Part shown: one piece after another, positions 39,315-50,206 of the stretch
Position numbering within the stretch: position 1 is the stretch's first letter
Layout of the letters: the number at the start of each line of letters is the position of its first letter
NCBI GenBank assembly: GCA_944326695.1
Contig: CALVEZ010000014.1
Location: 1 to 64,000 of the forward strand
Reading direction: 5' to 3'
Source of the DNA: Candidatus Bilophila faecipullorum
Lineage (GTDB): Bacteria; Desulfobacterota; Desulfovibrionia; Desulfovibrionales; Desulfovibrionaceae
Length of the DNA: 64,000 nt
Translations under genes and position numbers: made by a program
The notes under the pieces: generated by a model
Seen by the model: the letters and a program-made list of their open reading frames with translations, nothing else
Told to the model about the DNA's origin: nothing
Databases searched by the model: none

Positions 39315-39518
39315 TTAGGCGGCGTTCATCTTGCGCATTTTCTTCAGCAGACGCTTGCGGGCGGCGGCCTTTTTCTTCTTGCGCATGACGCTCGGCTTTT
39401 CAAAGTGCTGGCGCTTCTTCATTTCGGAAAGAATGCCGGCCTTTTCCACCTGCTTCTTGAAGCGGCGAAGCGCGATGTCGAAATTGTAGTCGTCTTCGTT
39501 AAGAAAGACTCCGGGCAT
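39315..39518 (-). CDS. rpsU: 30S ribosomal protein S21
   Basis: 67 residues. Small basic ribosomal protein: starts [21 protein letters not shown] and ends in a Lys/Arg-rich helix ([17 protein letters not shown]). It takes part in 30S initiation. GAGGGGG precedes the ATG. Promoter at 39591-39619 and terminator at 39094-39124, so it is transcribed on its own. Confidence 0.95.
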   Translation of the reverse strand: MPGVFLNEDDYNFDIALRRFKKQVEKAGILSEMKKRQHFEKPSVMRKKKKAAARKRLLKKMRKMNAA

Positions 39519-39590
39519 GGGTCATCACCCCCTCTTTGCGTAGTGCGCTTCAGGGTGAGCGAAAACCCTTGACCTGAAGACGGAAGAGGA

Positions 39591-39619
39591 AAGATAGACG
39601 ACTCAGGAAAAAAAAGCAA
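39591..39619 (-). promoter_or_regulatory. Promoter of rpsU
   Basis: Minus strand TTGCTT and TATCTT with a 17-nt spacer; the -10 is about 70 nt before the start codon. Confidence 0.6.
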
Positions 39620-39622
39620 GCC

Positions 39623-39838
39623 CTAATGCGCCCGTGCTTCGGCATGATCCGCGCCGTGCCCCTCGCAGTGGGCCCCGCCCCGGCAGGCATCCCACACCGA
39701 GCGCAGGATCACGTAGCCCACGCCGGAACCGATGACCAGAAGGACGAGGTAAAGGACCCCGAAAAAGACCGCGAAATCAGGGGACCACCACGGGATGTCC
39801 TGCGGCAGGGGGCTGTGGATCGTTTCGCCGTGCAACAT
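39623..39838 (-). CDS. Small single-span membrane protein
   Basis: 71 residues. One transmembrane segment (DFAVFFGVLYLVLLVIGSGVGYVIL) after a short N-terminus, then a His/Cys-containing tail (CRGGAHCEGHGADHAEARAH) that could bind metal. I do not recognise the family. AAGGAG lies 8 nt before the ATG, and the gene starts 12 nt after the HU gene, so the two are likely co-transcribed. Confidence 0.7.
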   Translation of the reverse strand: MLHGETIHSPLPQDIPWWSPDFAVFFGVLYLVLLVIGSGVGYVILRSVWDACRGGAHCEGHGADHAEARAH

Positions 39839-39850
39839 GCTGTTCTCTCC

Positions 39851-40126
39851 TTACTTGTTGATGGCGTCGCGGAGCATTTTGCCCGGACGGAAACGCACCA
39901 CCTTGGAGGCGGCGATGGTGATGGCTTCACCGGTGCGGGGGTTGCGCCCCTGCCGTTCTTGCCGCGTCTCGGCGGTGAACGTTCCGAAGCCGGTCAGGGT
40001 GAGCTTGCCCTCTTCAGCCAGCAGGTCCTGAACGGATTCAAGCATGGCGTTGAGGGAACGTTCCGCTGCCGCTTTGGTCATGTTGGCCTTGGCCGCAATC
40101 TGGGCGACGAGATCTGCTTTGGTCAT
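39851..40126 (-). CDS. hup: DNA-binding protein HU
   Basis: 91 residues, a typical HU subunit. It bends and compacts DNA. The DNA-binding arm is GRNPRTGEAITIAASKVVRFRPGK and the N-terminus MTKADLVAQIAAKANMTKA is canonical. Of the adjacent ATGs, the second (40126) has AAGGAG at 6 nt. Confidence 0.95.
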   Translation of the reverse strand: MTKADLVAQIAAKANMTKAAAERSLNAMLESVQDLLAEEGKLTLTGFGTFTAETRQERQGRNPRTGEAITIAASKVVRFRPGKMLRDAINK

Positions 40127-40319
40127 CATCGACTCCTTCACGTTTCGGACCACGGAAGCCAATCATGATACGCCATCACGCCGCCTTCCGCAATCGCGCC
40201 CGCATCACGAGGCGGGCGGCGCCGGACGGCACAACGCCCTCTGATAATGGGGCATTCTTTATTAGGGCGAAAAGGGGGTTTCCGCCGTTTTTTCTGTCAA
40301 TCATGTTTCGAGCGGGAAG

Positions 40320-41129
40320 TCAACCGTCCAAACTTCCAAACGCCTCGGCAAGTTGCTGAAAAAGGGCCGGAGGCAGCGTTTCGGGCCGCGCCTGCGGGTC
40401 GATGCCGAGGCTTTCAAGCAGCGGGACAGGATCGCCCTTGCCCGCGCGCCGCAGAATCGATTGCAACTGCTTGCGCCGCAACTGGAAGCAGAGCTTCAGC
40501 ATGGCCGCCAGCGCGTCGGGGCGGGAGGGGTGGCGCTCCTTGGGCAGCGGCACGAAGGTCACGACCGCCGAATCCACCTTGGGCGGCGGGCTGAACGCGC
40601 CCGGCCCGACCACAAAGCCCCATTCGACGCGCACATAGCTCTGCACCCAGACCGTCAGCGCGCCGTAATCCTTCGTCCCCGGCCGGGCATAGAGCCGCTC
40701 GGCCACCTCTTTCTGCACCATGAACACGGCCCGCGTGAGCTGCGGCGTCCGAGACACTATATCCCAGATGAGGGGTGAACCGACATTATAAGGTAGGTTG
40801 CTGATGATTTTCCAGGGCCCCTCGAGCGATTCCCACCGAAACGCCAGCGCATCATCGTTCAGGACCTCCACCTCGGGCGGGCCGGGGCGCTCCAGACGGG
40901 CGTGGTGTTCCGCCCAGTACGTATCTTTCTCGATGAGCCGGAAACGCGCGGGGCCGCGCTCGTGGATGATGCCGGTGATGGCGCCCGGTCCCGGCCCGAT
41001 CTCAAGCACCCGATCTTCGGGCTCGATGCGCAAAAGGTCCACGATGCGGGCCGAGGTCCGTGCGTCCTTCAAAAAATGCTGTCCAAGGCTTTTTTTGGCT
41101 CGGGGGGTGGCTGTCAAAACGTGCCTCAT
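40320..41129 (-). CDS. rsmA: 16S rRNA dimethyladenosine transferase
   Basis: 269 residues. It dimethylates two adjacent adenines near the 3' end of 16S rRNA. SAM motif I is VLEIGPGPGAITGI and the catalytic motif IV is IISNLPYNVGSPLI; SLGQHFLKD at the N-terminus is the family signature. The ATG at 41129 is chosen for homology; the ribosome site is weak. Promoter at 41165-41192. Confidence 0.95.
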   Translation of the reverse strand: MRHVLTATPRAKKSLGQHFLKDARTSARIVDLLRIEPEDRVLEIGPGPGAITGIIHERGPARFRLIEKDTYWAEHHARLERPGPPEVEVLNDDALAFRWESLEGPWKIISNLPYNVGSPLIWDIVSRTPQLTRAVFMVQKEVAERLYARPGTKDYGALTVWVQSYVRVEWGFVVGPGAFSPPPKVDSAVVTFVPLPKERHPSRPDALAAMLKLCFQLRRKQLQSILRRAGKGDPVPLLESLGIDPQARPETLPPALFQQLAEAFGSLDG

Positions 41130-41164
41130 GCTGGTTGGAAATCCGGGGCTCCAATAAAGCGGAA

Positions 41165-41192
41165 ATACTACCCGTTTGACGTACCCTGTCAA
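41165..41192 (-). promoter_or_regulatory. Promoter of rsmA
   Basis: Minus strand TTGACA and TAGTAT with a 16-nt spacer, 35 nt before the start codon. Confidence 0.75.
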
Positions 41193-41320
41193 TGCGGCGG
41201 AAGCTCCCCCTCTTCCCATCCGGCCATTTTTGCTCAAAAAGACACAAGCTTCGCCCCCATGCCCGCACACGCGGCCCGCCGCGCCCGAAAAAACCAGAGA
41301 CGGCGCGGTGGAAGGTCCCT

Positions 41321-41350
41321 CTTGACATCTATAGAGACTACTCCCTATGA
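41321..41350 (+). promoter_or_regulatory. Promoter of the EF-G-like gene
   Basis: TTGACA and TATGAC with an 18-nt spacer. It leaves a leader of about 135 nt. Together with the rsmA promoter it accounts for the 41130-41490 intergenic region, in which I see nothing else. Confidence 0.65.
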
Positions 41351-41490
41351 CAGAGAGTAAGAACAGATGGATCAGGTGCCGTGCGGCCACGCGCGGCGTC
41401 CCGTCATACCTTTTTCCCGCAGCGGGCCTTCCGCGCGGGACGGCCCCCGGCCAATGGCCGGGACAACACTCACAGAAGCAGGAGAGGACT

Positions 41491-43557
41491 ATGTCCAAAG
41501 CCTTGGATAGCCAGCGAACCTACGCCCTTATCGGCACGGGCGGCTGCGGGAAAACCTCACTGGCGGAAATGCTGCTCTTCCAGAGCGGCGTCATCAACCG
41601 TCTGGGAGCCATTGAAGAAGGCACGACCACTCTCGATTACGAACCGGAAGAAATCAAGCGCCGCGGCTCCATCCAGCCCGGTTTCGCCACTTTCCTCTGG
41701 AACAAAGACCGCCATTTCCTCATGGACGTTCCCGGCGATACCAACTTCACGGGCGATCTCCCCTACCTGCTCATGGGCGTGGACGCCGCCGTCGTGGTCA
41801 TCGACGCCGTGGACGGCGTGCGCCCCCTGACCCGCCGCATCTGGAACGCCGCGCGCGACGCCGGGCTTCCCTCCATCGTCTTCATCAATAAGATGGACCG
41901 TGACCGCGCCGATTTCGACATGGCCTACAACGGCCTTTCCGCCGTGCTCGGCATGAAGCCGGTTACGCTGTACATGCCCATCCGCGACGGCGAAGCCTTC
42001 ACGGGGCTGGTGGACATCCTCGGCGGCAAGGCGCTCATGTTCGGGGACAACGGGGCCGTGAGCGACGCGCTCATCCCCGAGGCGCTCATGGACGAAGCCA
42101 CCCTGCTGCGCGATACGACCATCGAGAACATCGCCGAATCCGACGAAGAACTGATGGAAAAATACCTTGAGGAAGGCTCCCTCTCCCCCGAGGACCTTTC
42201 CGCGGGCCTGCGCAAGGGCGTGCTCAACGGCAGCCTGACCCCGGTTGTGGTGGGCTCTTCCCTTGAAAACAAGGGCGGCTCCCAGCTTCTCGACGCCATC
42301 GTCCGCCTCTTCCCGTCCCCGCTCGAACGCGCCCCCTACCTCGACGCCGAGGGCAACGAACGCGTTTCGGACGACGAGGGCGCGCCCTGCTGCTTCGTCT
42401 TCAAGACCATCGCGGACCCCTTCTCCGGCCAGCTCAACATGGTGCGCGTGGTTTCCGGCACCATCAGCTCCGACTCCACCCTCAAGAACATGCGCACGGA
42501 AGAGCCCGAACGCCTCGGCACCCTGCTCTACCTTGACGGTAAAACCCAGACGCCCTGCAAGGACGTTCTCGGCCCCGGCGCCATCATAGCCGTGGGCAAG
42601 CTGAAGAACACCCGCACGGGCGACACCCTCTGCGACGACAAGGCGCCCTTCGCCGTCGCCATGCCGCAGCTGGCCCCGCAGCTCATCACCTTCGCCCTTG
42701 CCCCCAAGGAAAAGGGCGAAGAAGATAAGGTCTACGCCGCCGTCCAGAAGCTGCTTGACGAGGACGCGACGCTGAAGCTGGGCCGCGACGAGGAATCCGG
42801 CGACATCCTGCTTTCCGGCATGGGCCAGTTGCACATCGAAACCTCCGTGGAGCGGGCCAAGCGCCGCTACAAGGTGGAAATCCTGCTCAAGACCCCGAAG
42901 GTGCCCTACCGCGAAACCGTGCGCGGCAAGGTGCAGGCGCAGGGCCGCCACAAGAAGCAGAGCGGTGGCCGCGGCCAGTTCGGGGACTGCTGGATCGAAA
43001 TGGAAGGGCTGCCGCGCGGTTCCGGCTATGTCTTTGAGGACGCCATCGTGGGCGGCGCGATCCCGCGCAACTACATCCCGGCCATCGACAAGGGCATTCA
43101 GGAAACCGCCGCGCGCGGCTTCCTCGCGGGCTGCCCGGTGGTGGACTTCAAGGTCCGCCTCTACGACGGCAGCTACCACACCGTGGACTCCTCGGAAATG
43201 GCCTTCAAGGTAGCGGGCTCGCTGGCCTTCAAGAAAGCGATGGAATCCCTCAAGGCCGTGCTGCTTGAGCCCATCGTCCTGCTCTCCGTCTCCGTGCCGG
43301 ATGAGTACATGGGCGACGTGATCGGTGACCTCTCCTCCCGCCGCGGCAAGGTGCTCGGCTCGGATTCGCAGGCCGGCATCACGGAAATCAAGGCCCACAT
43401 CCCCATGAGCGAAGTGCTGCGCTACGCGCCCGAGCTTCGTTCCATCACCGGCGGTCAGGGCGTCTTCACCATGGAGTTCGACCATTACGAAGAAGCGCCC
43501 CAGCCCATCGTCGACAAGGTCGTGGCCGAACATCAGAAGGCCAAGGCCGAAGAATAG
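41491..43557 (+). CDS. EF-G-like translation GTPase of the EF-G-2 clade
   Basis: 688 residues with the full EF-G domain order. It differs from true EF-G: the P-loop is GTGGCGKTS (residues 15-23), switch I has KRRGSI in place of RGITI, and G3 reads DVPGDTNF, where Asp83 replaces the catalytic histidine. G4 is NKMD. The C-terminal domains are well conserved (SGMGQLHIE, GRGQFGDCW, YMGDVIGDLSSRRG). This is the group of EF-G-2-like factors found beside a normal EF-G; they bind ribosomes but their role is unclear. GGAGAGG precedes the ATG. Promoter at 41321. Confidence 0.88.
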   Translation: MSKALDSQRTYALIGTGGCGKTSLAEMLLFQSGVINRLGAIEEGTTTLDYEPEEIKRRGSIQPGFATFLWNKDRHFLMDVPGDTNFTGDLPYLLMGVDAAVVVIDAVDGVRPLTRRIWNAARDAGLPSIVFINKMDRDRADFDMAYNGLSAVLGMKPVTLYMPIRDGEAFTGLVDILGGKALMFGDNGAVSDALIPEALMDEATLLRDTTIENIAESDEELMEKYLEEGSLSPEDLSAGLRKGVLNGSLTPVVVGSSLENKGGSQLLDAIVRLFPSPLERAPYLDAEGNERVSDDEGAPCCFVFKTIADPFSGQLNMVRVVSGTISSDSTLKNMRTEEPERLGTLLYLDGKTQTPCKDVLGPGAIIAVGKLKNTRTGDTLCDDKAPFAVAMPQLAPQLITFALAPKEKGEEDKVYAAVQKLLDEDATLKLGRDEESGDILLSGMGQLHIETSVERAKRRYKVEILLKTPKVPYRETVRGKVQAQGRHKKQSGGRGQFGDCWIEMEGLPRGSGYVFEDAIVGGAIPRNYIPAIDKGIQETAARGFLAGCPVVDFKVRLYDGSYHTVDSSEMAFKVAGSLAFKKAMESLKAVLLEPIVLLSVSVPDEYMGDVIGDLSSRRGKVLGSDSQAGITEIKAHIPMSEVLRYAPELRSITGGQGVFTMEFDHYEEAPQPIVDKVVAEHQKAKAEE

Positions 43558-43763
43558 CCGCGGGCTCAGCCCGCACCCGCCGGGCTGCCGCCCGGACCTA
43601 CCCGGGGGAAATGGCTCTGCGTGCGATGCCCGTAAGGTTCGCAAGCTCACCTAACGGTCACGGCTTCGCCGCTCGTTGGGTCGAATTCCCCCCGGACCCC
43701 TCGGATAAATCTCCTTGCCAGTCAGATAGGCGATGGCGGGAGTACCTCCACACCAAAAAGTAA
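43558..43763 (+). other. Highly structured 3' region after the EF-G-like gene
   Basis: About 200 nt before the terminator. It contains hairpins at 43560-43574 (GCGGGC/GCCCGC) and 43579-43594 (CCGGGC/GCCCGG), then GTAAGGT...ACCTAAC and CCTAACG...CGTTGGG (43631-43680), which share one strand and exclude each other. An outer pairing CCGGGGGAA/TTCCCCCCGG encloses them. No gene or tRNA could be made out. Confidence 0.5.
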
Positions 43764-43797
43764 AAGGGCGGGAACTTGTTCCCGCCCTTGCCTTTTT
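43764..43797 (+). terminator. Terminator of the EF-G-like gene
   Basis: An 11-bp perfect stem AAGGGCGGGAA/TTCCCGCCCTT with loop CTTG, then GCCTTTTTAT. Confidence 0.85.
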
Positions 43798-43937
43798 ATG
43801 AATCCGTCCCGCCCTTTTTCTTTCAAATCCTCTCCCCATGTACTCCTCCGTTTCTTTCCCGTTCACACACGCCCTTTTCCCATTCCCTCTCTTCCCCCGG
43901 CCGGAACGGACTCCTGTCGCGCCGCCTCCCCACCAGT

Positions 43938-44015
43938 CGAACGTCTTTGAAGAGGGAGGGGAGGTTTGGAGGGGAGGGGGAAACTTTCTCCAGAAAGTTT
44001 CCCCCTCCCCTCCAA
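43938..44015 (-). repeat. 3' hairpin element, copy 5
   Basis: A perfect 24-bp stem (43966-43989 with 43992-44015) starting 19 nt after the stop of the DJ-1/PfpI gene. On the minus strand it is followed by a C-rich tract and TTCAAAGACGTTCG. Confidence 0.85.
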
Positions 44016-44034
44016 TGCTTCTTACCCCTGCTGC

Positions 44035-44619
44035 TTACGCCTCAATCTTCGTCCCAAGCAATTTCAAAAATTCGGCCATCCACGCAGGATGCGCGGGCCA
44101 GGCCGGACCGGTGACGAGGTTGCCGTCGACAAAGGCGTTGCTGGCCGTCTCGTTGGGCTCGCACCAGATGCCCCCCGCGTCCACCACGTCAGGCTTGACG
44201 GCGGGATAGGCGGTGCAGGAACGGCCCTTGAGGATGCCGGCGGAAACCAGCATCTGCTGGCCGTGGCAAATGGCGGCAATGGGCTTTTTGGCCGCGTCCA
44301 TGGCCCGGATGATCTCGATGACGCGTGGATTCAGGCGCAGATACTCCGGCGAACGGCCGCCCGGCAACACGAGACCGTCATAGGCGGCAGGGTCCACGGC
44401 GTCAAAATCCGCGTTGATAAGAAAATTGTGGCCGCGCTTCTCGGTGTAGGTCTGATGCCCCTCGAAATCGTGCACCGCCGTAGCGATGAAGTCCCCCGGC
44501 TTCTTGCCGGGACTGGCCACATCCGCCTTGTGCCCCACCATGAGGAGCATCTGATATGGCACCATCAGCTCGTAATCTTCAACAAAATCCCCGGCTAGAA
44601 TAAGAATGCTTTTCGCCAT
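44035..44619 (-). CDS. DJ-1/PfpI family protein
   Basis: 194 residues. The nucleophile elbow is [10 protein letters not shown], with Cys in the conserved position and the partner Glu in [10 protein letters not shown] near residue 15. Family members include glyoxalase III, deglycases, chaperones and proteases; activity cannot be assigned. A link to the methylglyoxal synthase at 11.6 kb is conceivable but speculative. AAGGAG lies 7 nt before the ATG. A dyad CGATAC-8-GTATCG (44645-44664) upstream could be an operator. Confidence 0.9.
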   Translation of the reverse strand: MAKSILILAGDFVEDYELMVPYQMLLMVGHKADVASPGKKPGDFIATAVHDFEGHQTYTEKRGHNFLINADFDAVDPAAYDGLVLPGGRSPEYLRLNPRVIEIIRAMDAAKKPIAAICHGQQMLVSAGILKGRSCTAYPAVKPDVVDAGGIWCEPNETASNAFVDGNLVTGPAWPAHPAWMAEFLKLLGTKIEA

Positions 44620-44737
44620 GACGCGGCTCCTTGGATTGGGTTCTCGATACCAGACATCGTATCGTCAGGCACGGGGGGAGGCAAGAATAAACCCGGGCGT
44701 ACCCCCAAATGCCGCCGAAAAGACGGAAGAAAACCTC

Positions 44738-44766
44738 TTGACAAGGGCAGCGGGAGGAGGTATTTG
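44738..44766 (+). promoter_or_regulatory. Promoter of the rimP-nusA-infB operon
   Basis: TTGACA and TATTTG with a 17-nt spacer, about 155 nt before rimP. Confidence 0.65.
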
Positions 44767-44833
44767 AATCGCTGTGAAGAAAAGGGCGACTTTTTCTTCT
44801 CATCCTGTCTGGCCGCGGAAGAGCGGCCCTGCT

Positions 44834-44864
44834 GGGGTGGCCTGATAACGGCCCCCTTTTTTTT
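44834..44864 (+). terminator. Leader terminator (possible attenuator) before rimP
   Basis: Stem GGGG-T-GGCC/GGCCCCC with a 7-nt loop and one bulge, followed by eight T, located between the promoter and rimP. Two further hairpins precede it (GAAGAAAA...TTTTTCTTC at 44777-44799; GGCCGC/GCGGCC at 44811-44827). This layout suggests control by premature termination. Confidence 0.65.
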
Positions 44865-44920
44865 ATGCCGAGCCCCTTTTTCACGGCGAAACGGGGGCGT
44901 TACGGAGTACAGCAAGACGC

Positions 44921-45528
44921 ATGAGTCAATCTGACAGAGCAGAATTCATTACCGAAGTGGTCACGCCTCTCGCGGCATCCCTCGGGCTTGCCGTCTGGGG
45001 TGTGGAAATCGGCGGCGCGGCCCGCCCCATCGCCCGGATTTACGTCGACACCCTCCCCGGAACCGAAGAGGTTCCCTCCTCATCCGAGGACGAAATGCTC
45101 CCGCAGGGCGTCACCATCGATCAATGCGCGGAACTCTCCCGGCTGGCCGGGCTCGCGCTCGATGTGGAAGACCCCTTCTCCACCAACTGGACGCTCGAAA
45201 TTTCCTCTCCGGGGCTACAACGCCCCTTCTTCAAAATCGATCAGTTGCGTGACTACGTGGGCCGGGAAGTGGATGTGGTGCTCTCCGCGCCGCTCGACGC
45301 GTGGCCGGGGCGCAAAAAATTTTCCGGGGTCCTCAAGGCCGTGGCCGACGAGGAATTCACCCTCGCCCTCCCCGCCGCGACCCGCAAGGCGGAAGACCCC
45401 GAAGACGTCACCATCGCCTGGCCCTTTGTGCGCAAGGCTACCCTCATCCATCATTTCCCCGAACCGGGCAAAAAACCGGGCGGGAAGAAAGACTCCAAAG
45501 ATTCCAGGGGCACACGCGGAGGCGCTGC

Positions 45529-45532
<4 letters not shown>
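44921..45532 (+). CDS. rimP: Ribosome maturation factor RimP
   Basis: 203 residues, longer than E. coli RimP (150) because of an insert after residue 45 and a Lys-rich tail (GKKPGGKKDSKDSRGTRGG). It assists late 30S subunit assembly. Family motifs: GLAVWGVEIGG, IARIYVDT, and DPFSTNWTLEISSPGLQRPF. First gene of the nusA-infB operon; its stop overlaps the nusA start (ATGA). GGAG lies 13 nt before the ATG, a wide spacing. Confidence 0.93.
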
Positions 45533-46842
<1,310 letters not shown>

Positions 46843-46844
46843 CC

Positions 46845-47066
46845 ATGGGCCGGGGGCATGTGCCCACACGGATGTGCGTCGTCTGCCGGCGGCGTATGCC
46901 CAAACGGGAGCTCGTGCGCCACATTCTGTCCCCGCAGGGGGGAGAATTTCTGGTCGATGAAAGCCAAACCCGGCCGGGACGCGGCTGGTATGTATGCTCG
47001 GAAACGGCCTGCCGGGAAAAGTTCCGGCGGTTCCGCACAGGCGGGCGGAAGCGTAAGGGAGATTAG
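46845..47066 (+). CDS. ylxR: YlxR family (DUF448) RNA-binding protein
   Basis: 73 residues. The family signature RMCVVCRRRMPKRELVR is followed by RPGRGWYVC. In other bacteria YlxR is basic, binds nucleic acid and is always placed between nusA and infB, as here. It starts 2 nt after nusA and ends 3 nt before infB. Confidence 0.92.
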   Translation: MGRGHVPTRMCVVCRRRMPKRELVRHILSPQGGEFLVDESQTRPGRGWYVCSETACREKFRRFRTGGRKRKGD

Positions 47067-47069
47067 TGC

Positions 47070-50000
47070 ATGACTGATGATAAGACCAAGGTGAGAGACC
47101 TTGCCACAGAGCTTGGCGTTCCGACCAAGAATCTTTTGCAGGCGCTGCGTGAGCTGGACATTCCGGCGAAAAGCACGTCCACCGGCATTGCCGCCGAAGA
47201 CGTCGAACGCGTGAAGAACCATTTGAAGGAAACGGCCTCCAGCGGGCAGGGCGAAAACCGCCGCGAAGTGCAGCCCGGGGTCATTGTCCGCCGGCGTCGC
47301 CAGACGGCGGAGGAACCCGCCGCCACAGGCGATGTCGCCCCCGCGCCGACGCCCTCCGCCGAGGCCCCGGCCTCTCCGAGTGCCGCAGAGCCGGAAACGC
47401 GGCCCGCCGCTCCCGAGCAAAGCTCCGTTCAGGCCGCCGAACCCGCGCAGGCCGCCCCCGAGCAGCCCGAAGCGGTTCCCGCCGCCCCGGAAAAGGAAGC
47501 CAAACCGGAAGAGCCCCGTCAGCGCCAGCCGCGCGAGAACAAGCCGCGCAAGCGTTCCGGCCTGCGCGAGACCGCACCCGCCGCCAAGGTTATCAGCCGC
47601 CCGCAGGACATCGCTGCTGCCAAGGCCGCTGAGGAAGCCGCGGCCAAAGCTGCCGCCGAAGCTGCCGCAGCCGCTGCAAAGGCCGCCGAGGAAGCTGCCG
47701 CCAAGGCCGAAGCCGAAGCCGCCGCAAAGAAAAAGGCCGAGAACGACGACAAGCCGCGCAAGCAGCCCGCCGCCTCCGCCCGTCCGGAGGGCTCTTCCGC
47801 GCCTTCCCTGCTGCCCCCGGTGTCCGAAAACCGCGCCGCCGCCTCCGAAGGCGAGGAAGGTGAGGAGGATCGCCGTGAACGCCGCAAGCCGCGCCGTCCG
47901 CAGGAACCCTCCGCCCCGCAGGTGCGCGTCATTTCCCGCCCCGATCCCGTGGCTGTGGCCGCCGCGCGCACGCAGCAGGCCGCCGGTGAGAACCGGGGCC
48001 GCGACGGACGCGACGACAACCGCCCCCGCCCCGGCTATCAGGGCCAGCGCCCCGGCGGTGCGCCCGGTGGACAGCGTCCTGCCGGCGGCTATCAGGGACA
48101 GCGTCCCTCCGGCGGCGCGGCTCCCAGCTCTTTCGGCCCCGCAGCCGCGCCCGGCGCGCCCCTGCCGGATCGGGACGGCCAGAGCAAGAAGAAGCGCAAC
48201 AAGACCGCTCGCCGTACCGTGGACTTTCAGGATACGATGGGAGGACGCCGCCGCGACGACGACGGGGACGATATGCCGCGTTCGAGAGGCGCGCGCAGAC
48301 GTCCCAAGAACGTCAGCCGCCCCGCCCCGCAGACGACGCAGCCCCTCAAGGCCGCCAAGCGTAAAATCCGCGTCGAAGAAGCCATCCGCGTGGCGGACAT
48401 GGCCCACCAGATGGGCCTGAAATCCAACGAAATCATCAAGGTGCTGTTCAACCTCGGCATCATGGCGACGATCAACAAGGCGCTGGACATCGACACCGCC
48501 TCGGTCGTAGCCGCCGAATTCGGCTATGAAGTGGAAAAGGTGGGCTTCGCTGAAGAAGAATACTTGGCCGAGCACCGCATCGAGGACAAGCCCGAAGAGC
48601 TCCAGCGCCGTCCTCCGGTCGTGACCATCATGGGCCACGTCGACCACGGCAAGACCTCGCTGCTCGACGCCATCCGCAAGACCAACGTTACCAGCGGCGA
48701 AGCGGGCGGCATCACGCAGCACATCGGCGCTTACCACGTCAAGACCAAGCGTGGGGAGATCGTCTTCCTTGATACCCCCGGCCATGAGGCGTTTACGGCC
48801 ATGCGTGCCCGCGGCGCGCAGGTCACCGACCTTGTGGTGCTGGTCGTTGCCGCCGACGACGGCGTCATGGAACAGACCCGCGAGGCCGTGAGCCACTCCC
48901 GTGCGGCGGGCGTGCCCATCATGGTCGCGGTCAACAAAATGGACAAGCCTACGGCCAATCCCGACCGCGTGCTTCAGGAACTGGCCTCCCTCGGCCTTGT
49001 GCCCGAAGAATGGGGCGGCGACACCGTGGTCTGTAAGGTTTCCGCCAAAACCCGCGAAGGCCTTGACGAAATGCTCGAAATGCTGGCGCTTCAGGCCGAC
49101 ATCCTCGAACTCAAGGCCAACCCCGACAAGCTGGCCCGCGGCCATATCGTGGAAGCCAAGCTGGACAAGGGCCGCGGCCCCGTGGCCACCGTGCTCATTC
49201 AGGAAGGCACGCTCCATCAGGGCGACACCTTCGTCTGCGGCGTCTTCAGCGGCCGTGTGCGCGCCATGTTCAACGATCAGGGCCGTAAGGTAAAGGAAGC
49301 CGGACCGTCTATCCCCGTGGAAGTGCAGGGCTTTGAGGGCGTGCCGGAAGCGGGCGAAGAGTTCATCTGCCTTGAGGACGAAAAGCTGGCCCGCCGCATC
49401 GCCGAAAGCCGCGCCGTGAAGCTGCGCGAGCGCGAGCTTGCCAAGCAGTCCCGCGTGACCCTCGAAACCTTCCTGTCCCGCAAGGCGGACGATCAGGAAG
49501 CGCTCGTGCTCAACCTCGTGGTCAAGTCGGACGTGCAGGGCTCGCTCGAAGCCATCGTGGATGCGCTCAACAAGCAGAGCACGGAAAAGGTGCGCATCAA
49601 CATCATCCACGGCGGCACGGGCGCGATCACGGAATCCGACATTCTGCTGGCTTCGGCCTCCGACGCCATCATCATCGGCTTCAACGTGCGTCCCACGGCC
49701 AAGGTCAAGGAAATGGCGGAACACGAAAGCGTGGACATCCGTTTCTACGACATCATCTACAAGCTGGTGGACGAGATCAAGAGCGCCATGGCGGGCCTGC
49801 TTGCCCCGGTCAGCCGCGAAGTCTATCTCGGACAGGCCGAAATCCGCGAGGTCTTCTCGGTGCCCAAGGTCGGGACCATCGCGGGCAGCCACGTGGTCGA
49901 CGGCAAGATCACCCGCAATGCCAACGTCCGGCTGCTGCGTAACGGCGTCGTCGTGCACAACGGCAAGGTCGCCTCGCTGCGTCGCTTCAAAGACGACGTG

Positions 50001-50114
50001 CGCGAAGTCCTCAAGGGCTACGAGTGCGGCATCAGCCTTGAGAACTTTAACGACGTGAAGGTTGGCGACATCATCGAAGCCTTTGAAATGGTGGAAGAAG
50101 CCGCTACGTTGTAA
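47070..50114 (+). CDS. infB: Translation initiation factor IF-2
   Basis: 1014 residues. It delivers initiator tRNA to the ribosome. An N-terminal IF2_N domain ([20 protein letters not shown]) is followed by a long disordered part with an Ala/Glu/Lys-rich helix (residues ~185-228) and a Gly/Gln/Arg-rich repeat region ([20 protein letters not shown]). A second IF2_N domain precedes the GTPase, with [29 protein letters not shown] and NKMDKP. Domains II to IV complete the protein. GGGAG lies 8 nt before the ATG. Confidence 0.97.
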   Translation: MTDDKTKVRDLATELGVPTKNLLQALRELDIPAKSTSTGIAAEDVERVKNHLKETASSGQGENRREVQPGVIVRRRRQTAEEPAATGDVAPAPTPSAEAPASPSAAEPETRPAAPEQSSVQAAEPAQAAPEQPEAVPAAPEKEAKPEEPRQRQPRENKPRKRSGLRETAPAAKVISRPQDIAAAKAAEEAAAKAAAEAAAAAAKAAEEAAAKAEAEAAAKKKAENDDKPRKQPAASARPEGSSAPSLLPPVSENRAAASEGEEGEEDRRERRKPRRPQEPSAPQVRVISRPDPVAVAAARTQQAAGENRGRDGRDDNRPRPGYQGQRPGGAPGGQRPAGGYQGQRPSGGAAPSSFGPAAAPGAPLPDRDGQSKKKRNKTARRTVDFQDTMGGRRRDDDGDDMPRSRGARRRPKNVSRPAPQTTQPLKAAKRKIRVEEAIRVADMAHQMGLKSNEIIKVLFNLGIMATINKALDIDTASVVAAEFGYEVEKVGFAEEEYLAEHRIEDKPEELQRRPPVVTIMGHVDHGKTSLLDAIRKTNVTSGEAGGITQHIGAYHVKTKRGEIVFLDTPGHEAFTAMRARGAQVTDLVVLVVAADDGVMEQTREAVSHSRAAGVPIMVAVNKMDKPTANPDRVLQELASLGLVPEEWGGDTVVCKVSAKTREGLDEMLEMLALQADILELKANPDKLARGHIVEAKLDKGRGPVATVLIQEGTLHQGDTFVCGVFSGRVRAMFNDQGRKVKEAGPSIPVEVQGFEGVPEAGEEFICLEDEKLARRIAESRAVKLRERELAKQSRVTLETFLSRKADDQEALVLNLVVKSDVQGSLEAIVDALNKQSTEKVRINIIHGGTGAITESDILLASASDAIIIGFNVRPTAKVKEMAEHESVDIRFYDIIYKLVDEIKSAMAGLLAPVSREVYLGQAEIREVFSVPKVGTIAGSHVVDGKITRNANVRLLRNGVVVHNGKVASLRRFKDDVREVLKGYECGISLENFNDVKVGDIIEAFEMVEEAATL

Positions 50115-50128
50115 AATAGTGGAAAAGA

Positions 50129-50206
50129 TTGGAGGGGGCGGGGAAACTTTCTAAAGAAAGTTTCCCCGCCCCCTCCAAACCTCCCCCACCCCTTCAAAGA
50201 CTTTCG
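50129..50206 (+). repeat. 3' hairpin element, copy 6
   Basis: A perfect 23-bp stem (50129-50151 with 50156-50178, loop TAAA) starting 14 nt after the infB stop, then ACCTCCCCCACCCC and the tail TTCAAAGACTTTCG. This copy is the clearest for defining the family. Confidence 0.88.

Noticed and set aside
43600-43700. A tRNA-like T-arm (GGGTCGAATTCCC) near 43679
   Set aside because: No matching acceptor, D or anticodon arms at the right distances on either strand.
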